DNA of 40,839 nucleotides from a virus: IMG/VR virus record IMGVR_UViG_3300043429_000548, positions 1 to 40,839 of that record; one strand, given 5' to 3'. This document shows, piece after piece, positions 32,224 through 40,148 of this stretch. The notes beneath the pieces are model-generated. The model was not told where the DNA came from. It did not search any database and saw only the letters and a program-made list of their open reading frames with translations. The translations under genes and the position numbers were made by a program. How positions within the stretch are numbered: position 1 is the first letter of the stretch; each line of letters begins with the position of its first letter.

Positions 32224-34254
32224 TTACGAAAGCGTCAGCGTTGTCGAGCGCGTCACACCGTCCGTGCCTTTGACGAAAATCTTGAGCTGCGTGTTGCTGG
32301 TCAGCTCGAACGTCATGGTGCTGTTGCTTGGCAGCGTGGGTGCGGTGCCGGACACTTTGGTCACAAAGTTCTGGTTGTTGTCCCAATACGCTTTCCAAGT
32401 ACCAGCGCCGTCGGACAGCACAACGTAGTTGTTGGCTACTGTCAATCCGCCAGTTTCTACCCCGTTAAAGCTGCCCAACATAGTAGCATTTGACAGGTTG
32501 CTCGTAACGGCCGTACCTGCGCTTGCACCAACAAGTGTACAGTTTTGAAGTGCGAGGCTGGAAAAAAATGTGTTTGCTGTACCGCCAATAACTACGTTCG
32601 AGCTGCCACTAGTGACGCCTGCCGCACTGTTTCTTCCAACAAATACGTTGTAGTCCCCTTCTGTAAAAGAGCCGCCAGACTGCCAGCCCAAAGCAGTATT
32701 TCCGGTAGTATTGCTTCTAAAGTTTCGCAACGCATACGTTCCAAAGGCGCAGTTTGCATCACCTGTTTTTGAGAACGCAACAAAGCGGTCACCACGAAAT
32801 GCTTGGTAACCAAAAGCTGTGTTTTGCGTGCCTGTCGCATATCGTGCTGCTTCGACGCCAACAGCTGTGTACTCACCACCGTTTGTGTTGACAACCGCAT
32901 TGTTACCTATTGCAACGTCGTTGTAAGAACTGCTGTCAAGCGTAGTTCCGACAGTATTGCCGATGAGAATTGCACCGGCGTTTGTGCTGCCGGTGTTCAA
33001 ACCGAGCTTTGTGGAGGTCGACGTTGTGGCCGTGATGTCGGACGAAAGCGTTCCGGTGCTGAACGTCAGGCCCGACCCGACCGTCACGTTGCTGAACCCG
33101 CCCGAACCGTTGCCATACAGAATCGACGTGCCCGAGGTAGAGGGCGCTGCGCTGATTGCCGTGCGGAAGTCTGCCGCAGTCAGCGCAGACACAGTGTTGT
33201 CCGCATTGAACCGGGGGAACGTCACCGCGCTGGGGTTCGTGAGCGTGAACAAATTGCCGCCGACAGTAGTGGCACCGAGCGAGGTTCGACCAGTTGCCGC
33301 GACCAAGTTTGTCGCACCGCCATCCCATTGCAAGCGCTGGGTATAAGCCGAGTCCCAGTTCGTTTGGCTGGCCGTGGTCGGGATCGAGTACCCGCTTTGC
33401 AAACTGATTGCCAGCGTCCCGGAAGTGGTGATGGGGCTCCCCGCCACCGTCAAGCCTGTCGGCGTGGTGAGCGCAACAGATGTCACCGACCCTGTGTTGG
33501 CACCAATTGCCGCACGGAACGTTGCTGCGTCCAGCGCAGACACGGTGTTGTCCGCGTTGAATCGAGGGAACGTGACCGCGCTGGGATTGGTCAGCGTGAA
33601 CATGTTGCCGCCAATCGTGGTGGCACCAAGACTTGTCCGTGCACCACTTGCCGTCGTCGCAGCAGTGCCACCCTGCGCAATTGAAAGCGCCGTCGTCAAA
33701 CCAGACAGCGACGTGATGTCCGAGTTGGCCCCGGAGGCGGCAGCACCAAGACTGGCGCGTGCACCAGAGGCCGTGGAAGCGCCCGTGCCGCCATCGGCAA
33801 CGGCAAGATCAGTGGTCAGCGTGATGGCCGGAAAATGGTTGTTCTGGACGGCAAAGTTTGTGCCGTCCGACCAGATCGTCATGGTCTTGCCTGCCGGAAC
33901 GGCAACACCCGTGCCCGCTGCCGTCGTGTTACCGATAACCGTCGAGTTGTACACCGTGGCTGTATAGCTGCTGGCGTTGTAGATGATGTACGTCTTTTCT
34001 GCCGGAGGGGCGTAGACGTTGAAGTTCGCCCCGGTGGTCGTGGTCAGCGCGATCACGGCGTTGCGCGACTCATCCGCCGCACCGTACAGCGCAGTGAGGG
34101 CTTGGTCAGCCGCAATAACTGCGACTGACGTGTACCCGGTAATACCGGCCTCGATCAGCGTGCCGAGGTTTGTGTTGGTCGTCGTGCCCCACGTACCGGC
34201 CTGATCGCCGGTCGTGATGAGTTCAATCCGAAGACTGGGGGAGTACGTGCTCAT
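32224..34254 (-). CDS. long tail fibre / receptor-binding protein
   Basis: A 676-residue fibre with AAGGA before its ATG. The N-terminus (SLRIELITTGDQAGTWGTTTNTNLG) is the conserved virion-attachment domain of many phage fibres. The shaft has GGTGASTASGARASLGA-type repeats and two copies of FTLTNPSAVTFPRFNADN. The distal part (about 425-620) has repeats such as NTAFGYQAF, NTALGWQSG and NVFVGRNSA, similar to the YadA-head left-handed beta-roll of trimeric adhesins. The end, LKIFVKGTDGVTRSTTL, shows no S74 chaperone motif. The distal repeats are AT-richer than the shaft, as expected for a host-range module acquired separately. Confidence 0.85.
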   Translation of the reverse strand: MSTYSPSLRIELITTGDQAGTWGTTTNTNLGTLIEAGITGYTSVAVIAADQALTALYGAADESRNAVIALTTTTGANFNVYAPPAEKTYIIYNASSYTATVYNSTVIGNTTAAGTGVAVPAGKTMTIWSDGTNFAVQNNHFPAITLTTDLAVADGGTGASTASGARASLGAAASGANSDITSLSGLTTALSIAQGGTAATTASGARTSLGATTIGGNMFTLTNPSAVTFPRFNADNTVSALDAATFRAAIGANTGSVTSVALTTPTGLTVAGSPITTSGTLAISLQSGYSIPTTASQTNWDSAYTQRLQWDGGATNLVAATGRTSLGATTVGGNLFTLTNPSAVTFPRFNADNTVSALTAADFRTAISAAPSTSGTSILYGNGSGGFSNVTVGSGLTFSTGTLSSDITATTSTSTKLGLNTGSTNAGAILIGNTVGTTLDSSSYNDVAIGNNAVVNTNGGEYTAVGVEAARYATGTQNTAFGYQAFRGDRFVAFSKTGDANCAFGTYALRNFRSNTTGNTALGWQSGGSFTEGDYNVFVGRNSAAGVTSGSSNVVIGGTANTFFSSLALQNCTLVGASAGTAVTSNLSNATMLGSFNGVETGGLTVANNYVVLSDGAGTWKAYWDNNQNFVTKVSGTAPTLPSNSTMTFELTSNTQLKIFVKGTDGVTRSTTLTLS
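33181..33634 (-). repeat. pair of about 103-bp direct repeats in the tail fibre
   Basis: The segments 33181-33283 and 33532-33634 are near-identical and lie 351 bp (117 codons) apart. Both begin CAGCGCAGAC and encode the FTLTNPSAVTFPRFNADN region. Recombination between them would delete 117 residues in frame. Confidence 0.85.
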
Positions 34255-34263
34255 GGTGAGTCC

Positions 34264-35532
34264 TTACAAGGTCGAGATGGGCGACCAAGGGTCGTCGTTG
34301 CCGGTATCAATCACAACCCATCCGGGGGTTTGTGCAGTTGCAAGATTTTGCCAGCCGGGCGTCTGGTTGTCATCAATGACGTTCCAGAGGAAGTTTCCAA
34401 CAAAAACACCTGTACCCGTCGACAGCTCTTGAATGCTGGAGATAAACACCGCGTTTGTATCGACCCGGTCTGTTGCAATCGCAGCGTCCGGAGCAACCGC
34501 GTTGTAAACGGAACCCGGCGCGTCAACCGCGTCAACAGCAACCGCAGTCTCCGACAAAGTGGCCAGAAACACGACTTTGCTGGAAGTGGTGTCAGTGATC
34601 GTCCCGCTCTCTTGGATGCGCACAGCCAGCAGGCGAAGCGCGGCAATAGCGTCCGTACCCGTTGCGGAATCTGCGTATCGCGCAACAAACACTGCGGCAG
34701 ATCGAACAGTCTCTGAAGCATTCGCTGTTTCAGCCACACGCGGTTTGTATATGCTTCCCGGGGCGTTAACGGTGTCGGTTACAGTGGCCGTTTCTGCCAA
34801 AGAAGCTGCCGCCCGGTGCAAGGCTGCAAACACGTCTGTGGCAACGCTGCTCTCCGAAACAAAGGCCCCCGCTAGATGCGCTGCACGCACCGTCTCTGTG
34901 CCGGTCGCCGCATCCAAAACAGTAGTGTAAAAAACAGTTTGCGTAGACACACTGTCGGTGCTTGTCGCGCTGTCTGCCACCTGTGTAAGAAATGTCTGTA
35001 CGGCTGTCTGCGTATCTGAAATAGTGGCGGTTTCAGAAACAGCTGCAGGATACAGCGGGACAGAAGAAACAATATCCGTTACGCTGCCATCCTCTACAAC
35101 GTACACAAATACTGTTGAAGTAACCGCCATCGAATCTGCTGCCGAAGCGGTTTCGCTAATACTGGCAACCGCACTAAAAGAAGTGGCCAAGCTGTCAGAA
35201 CCTGCCGCAGCTTCAGCAACAAAAGAAGCAAACGCAACAAAAGCAGACACACTATCAGTAGCGGACGCTGTTTCTGTTACAAGCGCTGCGATTCCCGCAG
35301 CCACGACGCTTGCAGCTATGCTGTCAGACGCGGTAGCAGTGTCAACAACATATGCAAAAACGGGCGATGTAACAGTGGCAGAAACTGAATCGGACGCAGT
35401 TGATGTTTCTGTTACGGTGCTTGTAATTGGCGCTGGGCCCGTTGCAATAAGCGCAAAATAGCCCGCACTTGTCTTCGAGGTCAGCGAGTATGCCCGCGAA
35501 CTCGTGTAGCCAAGTACGTCAAACAGGTTCAT
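34264..35532 (-). CDS. virion-associated protein with about seventeen 20-residue repeats
   Basis: A 422-residue protein. After an N-terminal domain (NLFDVLGYTSSRAYSLTSK, about 1-38) the sequence consists of about 17 near-uniform units of 20 residues with the consensus xETATATDSVSAxxxFxxxV, running to about residue 375. The C-terminal part has two TPGWQ/TPGWV motifs and ends DDPWSPISTL. No cysteine or enzymatic motif is seen. The pattern implies a beta-solenoid or stack of beta-hairpins. It lies between two receptor-binding genes and overlaps the preceding gene (ATGA), so it is probably a fibre shaft or adhesin. The middle is AT-richer than the ends. Family not recognised. Confidence 0.65.
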   Translation of the reverse strand: MNLFDVLGYTSSRAYSLTSKTSAGYFALIATGPAPITSTVTETSTASDSVSATVTSPVFAYVVDTATASDSIAASVVAAGIAALVTETASATDSVSAFVAFASFVAEAAAGSDSLATSFSAVASISETASAADSMAVTSTVFVYVVEDGSVTDIVSSVPLYPAAVSETATISDTQTAVQTFLTQVADSATSTDSVSTQTVFYTTVLDAATGTETVRAAHLAGAFVSESSVATDVFAALHRAAASLAETATVTDTVNAPGSIYKPRVAETANASETVRSAAVFVARYADSATGTDAIAALRLLAVRIQESGTITDTTSSKVVFLATLSETAVAVDAVDAPGSVYNAVAPDAAIATDRVDTNAVFISSIQELSTGTGVFVGNFLWNVIDDNQTPGWQNLATAQTPGWVVIDTGNDDPWSPISTL

Positions 35533-35795
35533 GCGTCGGTGCTGTCAGGCCATTTTTGTTTCATGGCGGCATATGCTTGCTGCCACAAATTCTGGTCACT
35601 GTACATATCAAAAGTGCCGTCGAGCATGTACAAAAGGTGCGGTGGCTCACCGCTTTCTGCACGCTGGGCAGTTTCGTACACTCCGACGGCTACCGTCAGG
35701 GTTGTCTTGTTTTTTGCAATTACGCTATCAGGGCGGCAATACTGCGACCTGTATGTGTAATTGACCTCAGAAACAATGTCAGTGATGATTGCCAT
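35529..35795 (-). CDS. 88-residue small protein of the tail-fibre block
   Basis: The ATG at 35795 with GAGGGT five bases upstream is preferred over an in-frame TTG at 35810. The product begins AIITDIVSEVNYTYRSQ and contains LTVAVGVYETA and LLYMLDGTFDMYSDQNLW. It is a compact soluble protein without known motif. Small proteins of this type commonly lie between phage fibre genes; it may be a fibre-assembly factor or connector, which is inference. It overlaps the next gene by four bases. Confidence 0.6.
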   Translation of the reverse strand: MAIITDIVSEVNYTYRSQYCRPDSVIAKNKTTLTVAVGVYETAQRAESGEPPHLLYMLDGTFDMYSDQNLWQQAYAAMKQKWPDSTDA

Positions 35796-35802
35796 AGCAC
35801 CC

Positions 35803-37671
35803 TCAAACAATAGTCAGATCGTCGAGCCAGAAAGATTTGACACCTTCGGTGAACCGCACCTTGATTGCCAAATACACTTCTTCGGTCTGCGTTGCCGTAA
35901 AAGACAAAGAAAACCCTGCCCATGCGTTGATGCACGCAGTCGTCATCGACTGGGAAACAACAGTCCCATACCTGTTCACAATCGACGCCACAGCGTTACC
36001 AGAAACAAATGTTGTTTGGTCTGTTCGGAGATACCCGGCAACCGTGTAGCTTGTGCCAGAAACAACCGGTATTTTTATGTTCTTCGTGGCCCATCCGGAA
36101 ATCCAGTACCCCGGAGTCACAATAGTGCCAAGGTATATCTTGATGCTCGGACCGGCTGTCCTGAAGAACGTTGCGTCAGTAGTAACCAGAGGAAACTGAG
36201 AGGCGCCAGCACCAAAGATTCCGTTCGGCACAGGGCCTGTAACACCCAAAAGCTCGTATGGTGCCGTTCCGTCTGCTTGCGTTACAAGCAGGTTTGCTGA
36301 TGCGAAGTACCAGTTTGGCTTGTTCGTCGTCGCATGGTAGCAGCTCAGCGCAAACACTGTTGGCGTTTCTTCGGACCCAGTCCATGTAAAATACGTAGAT
36401 GGCGCGCTAAAAAACGTGGCAGTAACGCTCATCGAATTTGTGAACGTTATTGCCGTTGTGTTTATCCTTGGCAAAGCCATTACAGGATACGCCGCATTTA
36501 TCGAACTGTTTGTTGCCGCCCATCTATATCCTGTTGTGGTTAGCACGCCACCATTTCCGACCAAAATAGGGTTTGTAATGTTAAGTGTGAACCCGCCAAG
36601 CTGTCCTGTAAGCGCGCTTGCGGGTCCGGGCGTATTATAAATATCAATTGTGCCAACGTTCCATGTCGAATACGCACCAACAGCGCTGGTTGCCGTTGCC
36701 GCCAACGTGTTGCTGCCAACAACACTAGCAGCCAAAACATAAGTTATGTTCGCTGTGCCGCTGTAAAAATTTGGGAATACCACCAAGCCTGTTGTGGTGT
36801 AGTAGTTAGTTACCGTAAGCGTGGAATCTATTGATAGCAGCCCTGTTGAAGGAGAGAAGGAAACGTGCTTGAAAGTAAAATTCAGATTTTTTGGCGTGTA
36901 CGAACCAGAAGATGTCGTGCTAGTATTAAACAAACACTGAGGCCCATATATCTGATTTAAGTTGAGCGTTAGTAGTGCATAGCAGTACAAAAACATCGAC
37001 GTAACCGTGGTATTGTTACCAAGGTAATGCGTGTGCGGTAGGTTTGCTGTGCTGTTCCTGTACGGAGACTCGTTTTGTGACGTACCTGCTTGTGTATCAA
37101 TGTACCAATTCGCAGTTGCCGATGTTGCTGTGGACCTGAGTAGACTTTTTGCGGTGCCGTCAGTTACGCGAACGCCATCGGCAACCCAGCCATCAGTAAC
37201 AGTGATACCGTCCCACGAATTGACTGCAATATCGCCCCACGTATAGATTGTGCCACCTGTTGCTGACGGCGTTGCAACTGCCGTATTTAGTTTACGTACA
37301 TTCAACGATACCGTCAAAGAGCTGGTTGAAACCGGTATTGGGAGTGTTGCTGATGTCGAAACTGTCAGCGTGTTTGTGGAAACTGCTTGAACGCGTGCAA
37401 ACGAGTCGTAGTCAGTAAAATACACAAAGTCGCCAACAACAAAATCAGCGCCAAGCCCACCCCCAGAAGTAATTGTGATTGTGTTTACGGCCGAGCGGGA
37501 TGCAACGTATGCCGTGGCCGTAAGTATTGAGGTCAGGTACTTGGCGACAATACGAAACTCATCCCCAGGATTCACAGACACGCCGCGAGTCGTACTACCA
37601 AAAGAAAATGGGGACGCCCACGTACCAGCGCCGTTGACGGTGGTGTAAGGGTCGATGTAATAGACGGCCAT
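35803..37671 (-). CDS. beta-rich adhesin/tail-spike-like protein with CBM-like end
   Basis: A 622-residue protein, Ser/Thr/Asn/Gly-rich, with GAGGTAA before its ATG. The N-terminus (VYYIDPYTTVNGAGTWASPF) is a typical attachment module of phage spikes. The centre (about 90-450) has many short strands and turns, compatible with a right-handed beta-helix (GTIYTWGDIAVNSWDGITV). The last 130 residues (SWATK-like start, GTSYTVAGYLRTD, LDDLTIV end) resemble a carbohydrate-binding jelly roll of the CBM4/9 type. No endosialidase or depolymerase active site is recognisable. It is AT-richer than most neighbours (hand count 27 G+C in 60 for 36781-36840). Probably recognises a surface polysaccharide. Confidence 0.6.
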   Translation of the reverse strand: MAVYYIDPYTTVNGAGTWASPFSFGSTTRGVSVNPGDEFRIVAKYLTSILTATAYVASRSAVNTITITSGGGLGADFVVGDFVYFTDYDSFARVQAVSTNTLTVSTSATLPIPVSTSSLTVSLNVRKLNTAVATPSATGGTIYTWGDIAVNSWDGITVTDGWVADGVRVTDGTAKSLLRSTATSATANWYIDTQAGTSQNESPYRNSTANLPHTHYLGNNTTVTSMFLYCYALLTLNLNQIYGPQCLFNTSTTSSGSYTPKNLNFTFKHVSFSPSTGLLSIDSTLTVTNYYTTTGLVVFPNFYSGTANITYVLAASVVGSNTLAATATSAVGAYSTWNVGTIDIYNTPGPASALTGQLGGFTLNITNPILVGNGGVLTTTGYRWAATNSSINAAYPVMALPRINTTAITFTNSMSVTATFFSAPSTYFTWTGSEETPTVFALSCYHATTNKPNWYFASANLLVTQADGTAPYELLGVTGPVPNGIFGAGASQFPLVTTDATFFRTAGPSIKIYLGTIVTPGYWISGWATKNIKIPVVSGTSYTVAGYLRTDQTTFVSGNAVASIVNRYGTVVSQSMTTACINAWAGFSLSFTATQTEEVYLAIKVRFTEGVKSFWLDDLTIV

Positions 37672-37681
37672 TGGTTACCTC

Positions 37682-37714
37682 AAAAGCAACAAGGCGGGGC
37701 CGCTACGCCCCACC
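37682..37714 (-). terminator. intrinsic terminator between the neck and fibre modules
   Basis: Read on the minus strand, GGTGGGGC and GCCCCGCC (37707-37714 with 37693-37700) form an eight-pair stem, one pair G-U, with a six-base loop, two bases after the stop of the gene at 37717. The run TTGTTGCTTTTG follows. This is a convincing rho-independent terminator, and it divides the late genes into two transcript blocks. Confidence 0.7.
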
Positions 37715-37716
37715 AA

Positions 37717-38295
37717 TTAACCAGCGAGGCTGAAAGTGTACGTCACGTTCAGCGTGTCGCCGCTGACAACCGCACGGTCGCCGGGGGACTGGAAGTCCGC
37801 AGCCGAGAACAGCGTGCCGGTGGTGCCGCCCTTGGTGTTGTTGCTGATGAGGAACGCGCCGCCGACCGTTGCCGTAGCGTTGATGCTAAACGAGGCCGGA
37901 GAGGCGCTGTTGGTCACGACCGAGGGGTTGGCAGTGGTGGCGGCGGCAAACGTTGCGGTGGGGCGCGTGGCGTTGCTGTACGGGGTGATTTCCGTCCAGC
38001 CAGCGTGCGACGAAGCGGTGTCGCCAGCAGCAGGCGTGTTCGAGGCACCCGCACCATACAAGCCCAAATACCACGTGGTGATTTGAGTCTCGGCGGCAAG
38101 TGCCGACCCGGCCATGTACTTCAGGCCAACGTTGACCACAAGGTTCTTCGACTCAACGGCCCACTTCAGGTTGCCGTCTTTGTCAAAACACTCGACCTTG
38201 AACCGGCCAGTGGCCGAGGCTTGTTCGGCGTTTTGGGTGCCAGCGATAAGGCCCGTCTGCACGGAGTCGTTGGCTTTTGCGCGTTCAATGGACAT
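37717..38295 (-). CDS. beta-rich virion protein
   Basis: A 192-residue protein with AAGGAG before its ATG. The N-terminal third is mostly charged (GRFKVECFDKDGNLKWAVESKNLVVNVGL), a pattern known from phage virion proteins; the rest is a beta-sandwich-like Ala/Thr/Ser-rich domain (WYLGLYGAG, AFLISNNTKGG, LNVTYTFSL). No enzyme motif. It follows the neck adaptor genes and ends at a terminator. Likely a decoration, tail or connector component; the role is not determined. Its C-terminal part resembles that of the 135-residue neighbour at 38305. Confidence 0.6.
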   Translation of the reverse strand: MSIERAKANDSVQTGLIAGTQNAEQASATGRFKVECFDKDGNLKWAVESKNLVVNVGLKYMAGSALAAETQITTWYLGLYGAGASNTPAAGDTASSHAGWTEITPYSNATRPTATFAAATTANPSVVTNSASPASFSINATATVGGAFLISNNTKGGTTGTLFSAADFQSPGDRAVVSGDTLNVTYTFSLAG

Positions 38296-38304
38296 GATTG
38301 CTCC

Positions 38305-38712
38305 TTATGCAATACGGATGATGGCGGAGGTCGCCGTGTTGGCGGGCATCTGCACCCGGAAAGTTGCTGTGGCGGTCTTGTCAGACCCAAAGTCGAGCAC
38401 AGCGATTGCAGTATCCCCAATGCTGGAATTGTAGATGAGTGCGGCCCGTGCCGTAAAGCTGGCCGGGTCCCACTCAACATCGTTGAAATCAACGAACGCC
38501 GTGGTGCCAGAGACCGTCACAGTGACGCCCGTCAGCACCTTGCCACCAGCGGTGTACCCGGTGCCAACAACCTCGTTGCTGGTGGTGTACACAAGCGTGG
38601 TGGGGCCTAGGTTGGCCTCGGCGGTGTAGAGGGCCATCTTGACGACGCCCTCTGTCAGATAGGCCAGCGCTGTCTGCTTGGCCTGCGTGGTCATGCTCTG
38701 TTCAATGGCCAT
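38305..38712 (-). CDS. beta-rich virion protein
   Basis: A 135-residue protein read from the ATG at 38712, one base after the stop of the preceding gene; an internal ATG at residue 7 is the alternative. A helical start (QAKQTALAYLTEGVVKMALY) is followed by strands (LVYTTSNEVVGTGYTAGGKVL, VDFNDVEWD, ARAALIYNS, AVLDFGSD). The general plan matches a small virion beta-sandwich. No catalytic or metal residues are seen. It sits between the neck adaptor and the 192-residue virion protein. Probably structural. Confidence 0.6.
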   Translation of the reverse strand: MAIEQSMTTQAKQTALAYLTEGVVKMALYTAEANLGPTTLVYTTSNEVVGTGYTAGGKVLTGVTVTVSGTTAFVDFNDVEWDPASFTARAALIYNSSIGDTAIAVLDFGSDKTATATFRVQMPANTATSAIIRIA

Positions 38713-38713
38713 C

Positions 38714-39379
38714 TCAGTTCACCGGTTGTCGGTACTGGCCAGAGCGGTATGCATCCTGCCGCTCCATACCATCGCCAAGACGTTTGGCCAGCGCCAGCGC
38801 TTCTTTGTACTTGCCGTCGTACAGTTGCATCATGTCGGTCTCGCCCTTCATGAACGTGTACGCCTCGACCAGCGTGCCGTACAGCAGCACCGAGTCGAAG
38901 TTGTCGCCCAACCACGTCGTACCCGCCGTCACGATCGACTCGGGGTAGTAGTAATAGTGCAGCTCGACGGTGTACGTGTTGTTCGGGGTCGGACCGAACA
39001 GAAACGACAGCTCGTTCGTGATGACGCCGCTTGCGACCGTCGGGCCGAACAGCGCGTAATACTTGGGGATGCCCGTGCTGGTAGGAGTGGGGTACGCCTG
39101 CCGGATGAAGTTCACGTCCTTGTTCAGAAGGAACTCGTACGCGCCATCCGTGTCCACGACTGCCATCGAGTAGACGGCCAAGAAATCTCCCGGGCACGAG
39201 AGGTACTTGTTGTTCGTCGAGGTCGTCCCCGTCACGTTCTTGCGCAGGGACGGGAACTGCACCGTGTTGTAGATGCGCTGCTCAGCCTGCTTCACAAACA
39301 GGGGGATGTTCGCAACGAACTCGCTTTCGTAGTTCTGCGTGTAGTCCTGAACGGCGGCTGACAACTCAGTGTAGTTCAT
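38714..39379 (-). CDS. neck adaptor protein (SU10-adaptor-like)
   Basis: A 221-residue protein with GAGGTGA before its ATG. MNYTELSAAVQDYTQNYESE, VANIPLFVKQAEQRIY, LRKNVTG, DFLAVYSMAV and KDVNFIRQAYP follow the order of the head-to-tail adaptor family of SU10-like podoviruses, and the C-terminal part is helical (LLYGTLVEAYTFMKGE). These proteins bind the portal and continue the neck channel. It helps to identify this phage as podovirus-like. The call rests on remembered family sequence features rather than an invariant motif. Confidence 0.7.
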   Translation of the reverse strand: MNYTELSAAVQDYTQNYESEFVANIPLFVKQAEQRIYNTVQFPSLRKNVTGTTSTNNKYLSCPGDFLAVYSMAVVDTDGAYEFLLNKDVNFIRQAYPTPTSTGIPKYYALFGPTVASGVITNELSFLFGPTPNNTYTVELHYYYYPESIVTAGTTWLGDNFDSVLLYGTLVEAYTFMKGETDMMQLYDGKYKEALALAKRLGDGMERQDAYRSGQYRQPVN

Positions 39380-39387
39380 CCATCACC

Positions 39388-39585
39388 TCAAGCCATCGGG
39401 CCTCGGGCAATCGTGCCCTTGGTTGCAGCACCGTTGCCACGCGTCTTGACGCCAGCAGTCTTGGTGCCCGGGTACTCGTTCGAGCGCTGGTTGGCCACCG
39501 AAATGTTGGCCTTGAGCGCTTCCTTGACGGGCATGACGCCGACGACCGGCGTTGCCACGGTGGTGGGTTGCTTGTAGGTGGCCAT
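39388..39585 (-). CDS. 65-residue virion-cluster protein
   Basis: A 65-residue basic protein with little secondary structure: TYKQPTTVATPVVGVMPVK, a helix EALKANISVANQRS, and a Gly/Lys/Arg-rich end (TRGNGAATKGTIARG). It lies one base from the next gene upstream in the operon. No family is known to me with certainty, though similar small basic proteins lie beside neck genes in related phages. Possibly a DNA-contacting or assembly peptide. Confidence 0.55.
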   Translation of the reverse strand: MATYKQPTTVATPVVGVMPVKEALKANISVANQRSNEYPGTKTAGVKTRGNGAATKGTIARGPMA

Positions 39586-39586
39586 C

Positions 39587-39748
39587 TCAGGCTCCCTTGC
39601 GGCCAGTGCTGCGCTGGTTCATGACCTTGGCCATGTTGCGACCGTACTTGAGCATGTCCGAGTTGGTCTTGCCACCGGCCTTGAAGGTCGGGGTCTTGCC
39701 CGGGTGCATACGCTGCTCGTGCTTGCGAACTGCTTTCTTTGCGTCCAT
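39587..39748 (-). CDS. 53-residue basic protein of the virion cluster
   Basis: Two ATGs follow each other at 39751 and 39748; AAGGAG lies three bases before the first and six before the second, so the second is preferred. The 53-residue product (DAKKAVRKHEQRMHPGK ... KYGRNMAKVMNQRS) is very basic with FKAGGKTNSDMLK. A longer frame open to 39802 has no ribosome site at its start. It probably binds DNA or an acidic virion partner; function not known. Confidence 0.6.
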   Translation of the reverse strand: MDAKKAVRKHEQRMHPGKTPTFKAGGKTNSDMLKYGRNMAKVMNQRSTGRKGA

Positions 39749-39758
39749 CATCGACTCC

Positions 39759-40148
39759 TTACGTCGTTGCAATCGTGACGGTGCCAACTTGCGAAACACC
39801 AACGAGGTAGTTTGGCGTCAGCACATCGTCGAAGAAGCTGGCACCACCAACCGGGTTCCAGCCCCACTGAATATCTCTCGAACCGCCCGTCAAATTGCCT
39901 GCTGCGTTGGGACCCGCCGTGATGTACGTGGTGTCCTTGCGAGGGTTTCTGACCGCTTGCGGATCGTACACCGGATACATGCCCAACTGCAACTGCGGCT
40001 GATCCGGGTCCCAGCAAGTCGGGCAGACCAAGAGGTTGTACGTCTTGGTCTTGATGATCTCTTTGCGCAGCGAGGTGAGCTTGAACTGAAAGCCGCAGCG
40101 GTCGCATACGGCAATCGAATTCTTCCCACTGGCAAACTGGTTTCCCAT
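39759..40148 (-). CDS. 129-residue protein with double CxxC zinc-ribbon motif
   Basis: The N-terminal half has CDRC (about 15-18) and CPTC (about 42-45), two CxxC pairs 23 residues apart, a small zinc ribbon. MGNQFASGKNSIAVCDRCG is a start seen in small proteins of many environmental phages. The C-terminal half is Gly/Asn-rich with WGWNPVGGASFFDD. It lies immediately after the truncated upstream gene (TGATG overlap). Its role is unknown; a structural zinc site in a neck or virion assembly protein is the simplest idea. Confidence 0.6.
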   Translation of the reverse strand: MGNQFASGKNSIAVCDRCGFQFKLTSLRKEIIKTKTYNLLVCPTCWDPDQPQLQLGMYPVYDPQAVRNPRKDTTYITAGPNAAGNLTGGSRDIQWGWNPVGGASFFDDVLTPNYLVGVSQVGTVTIATT

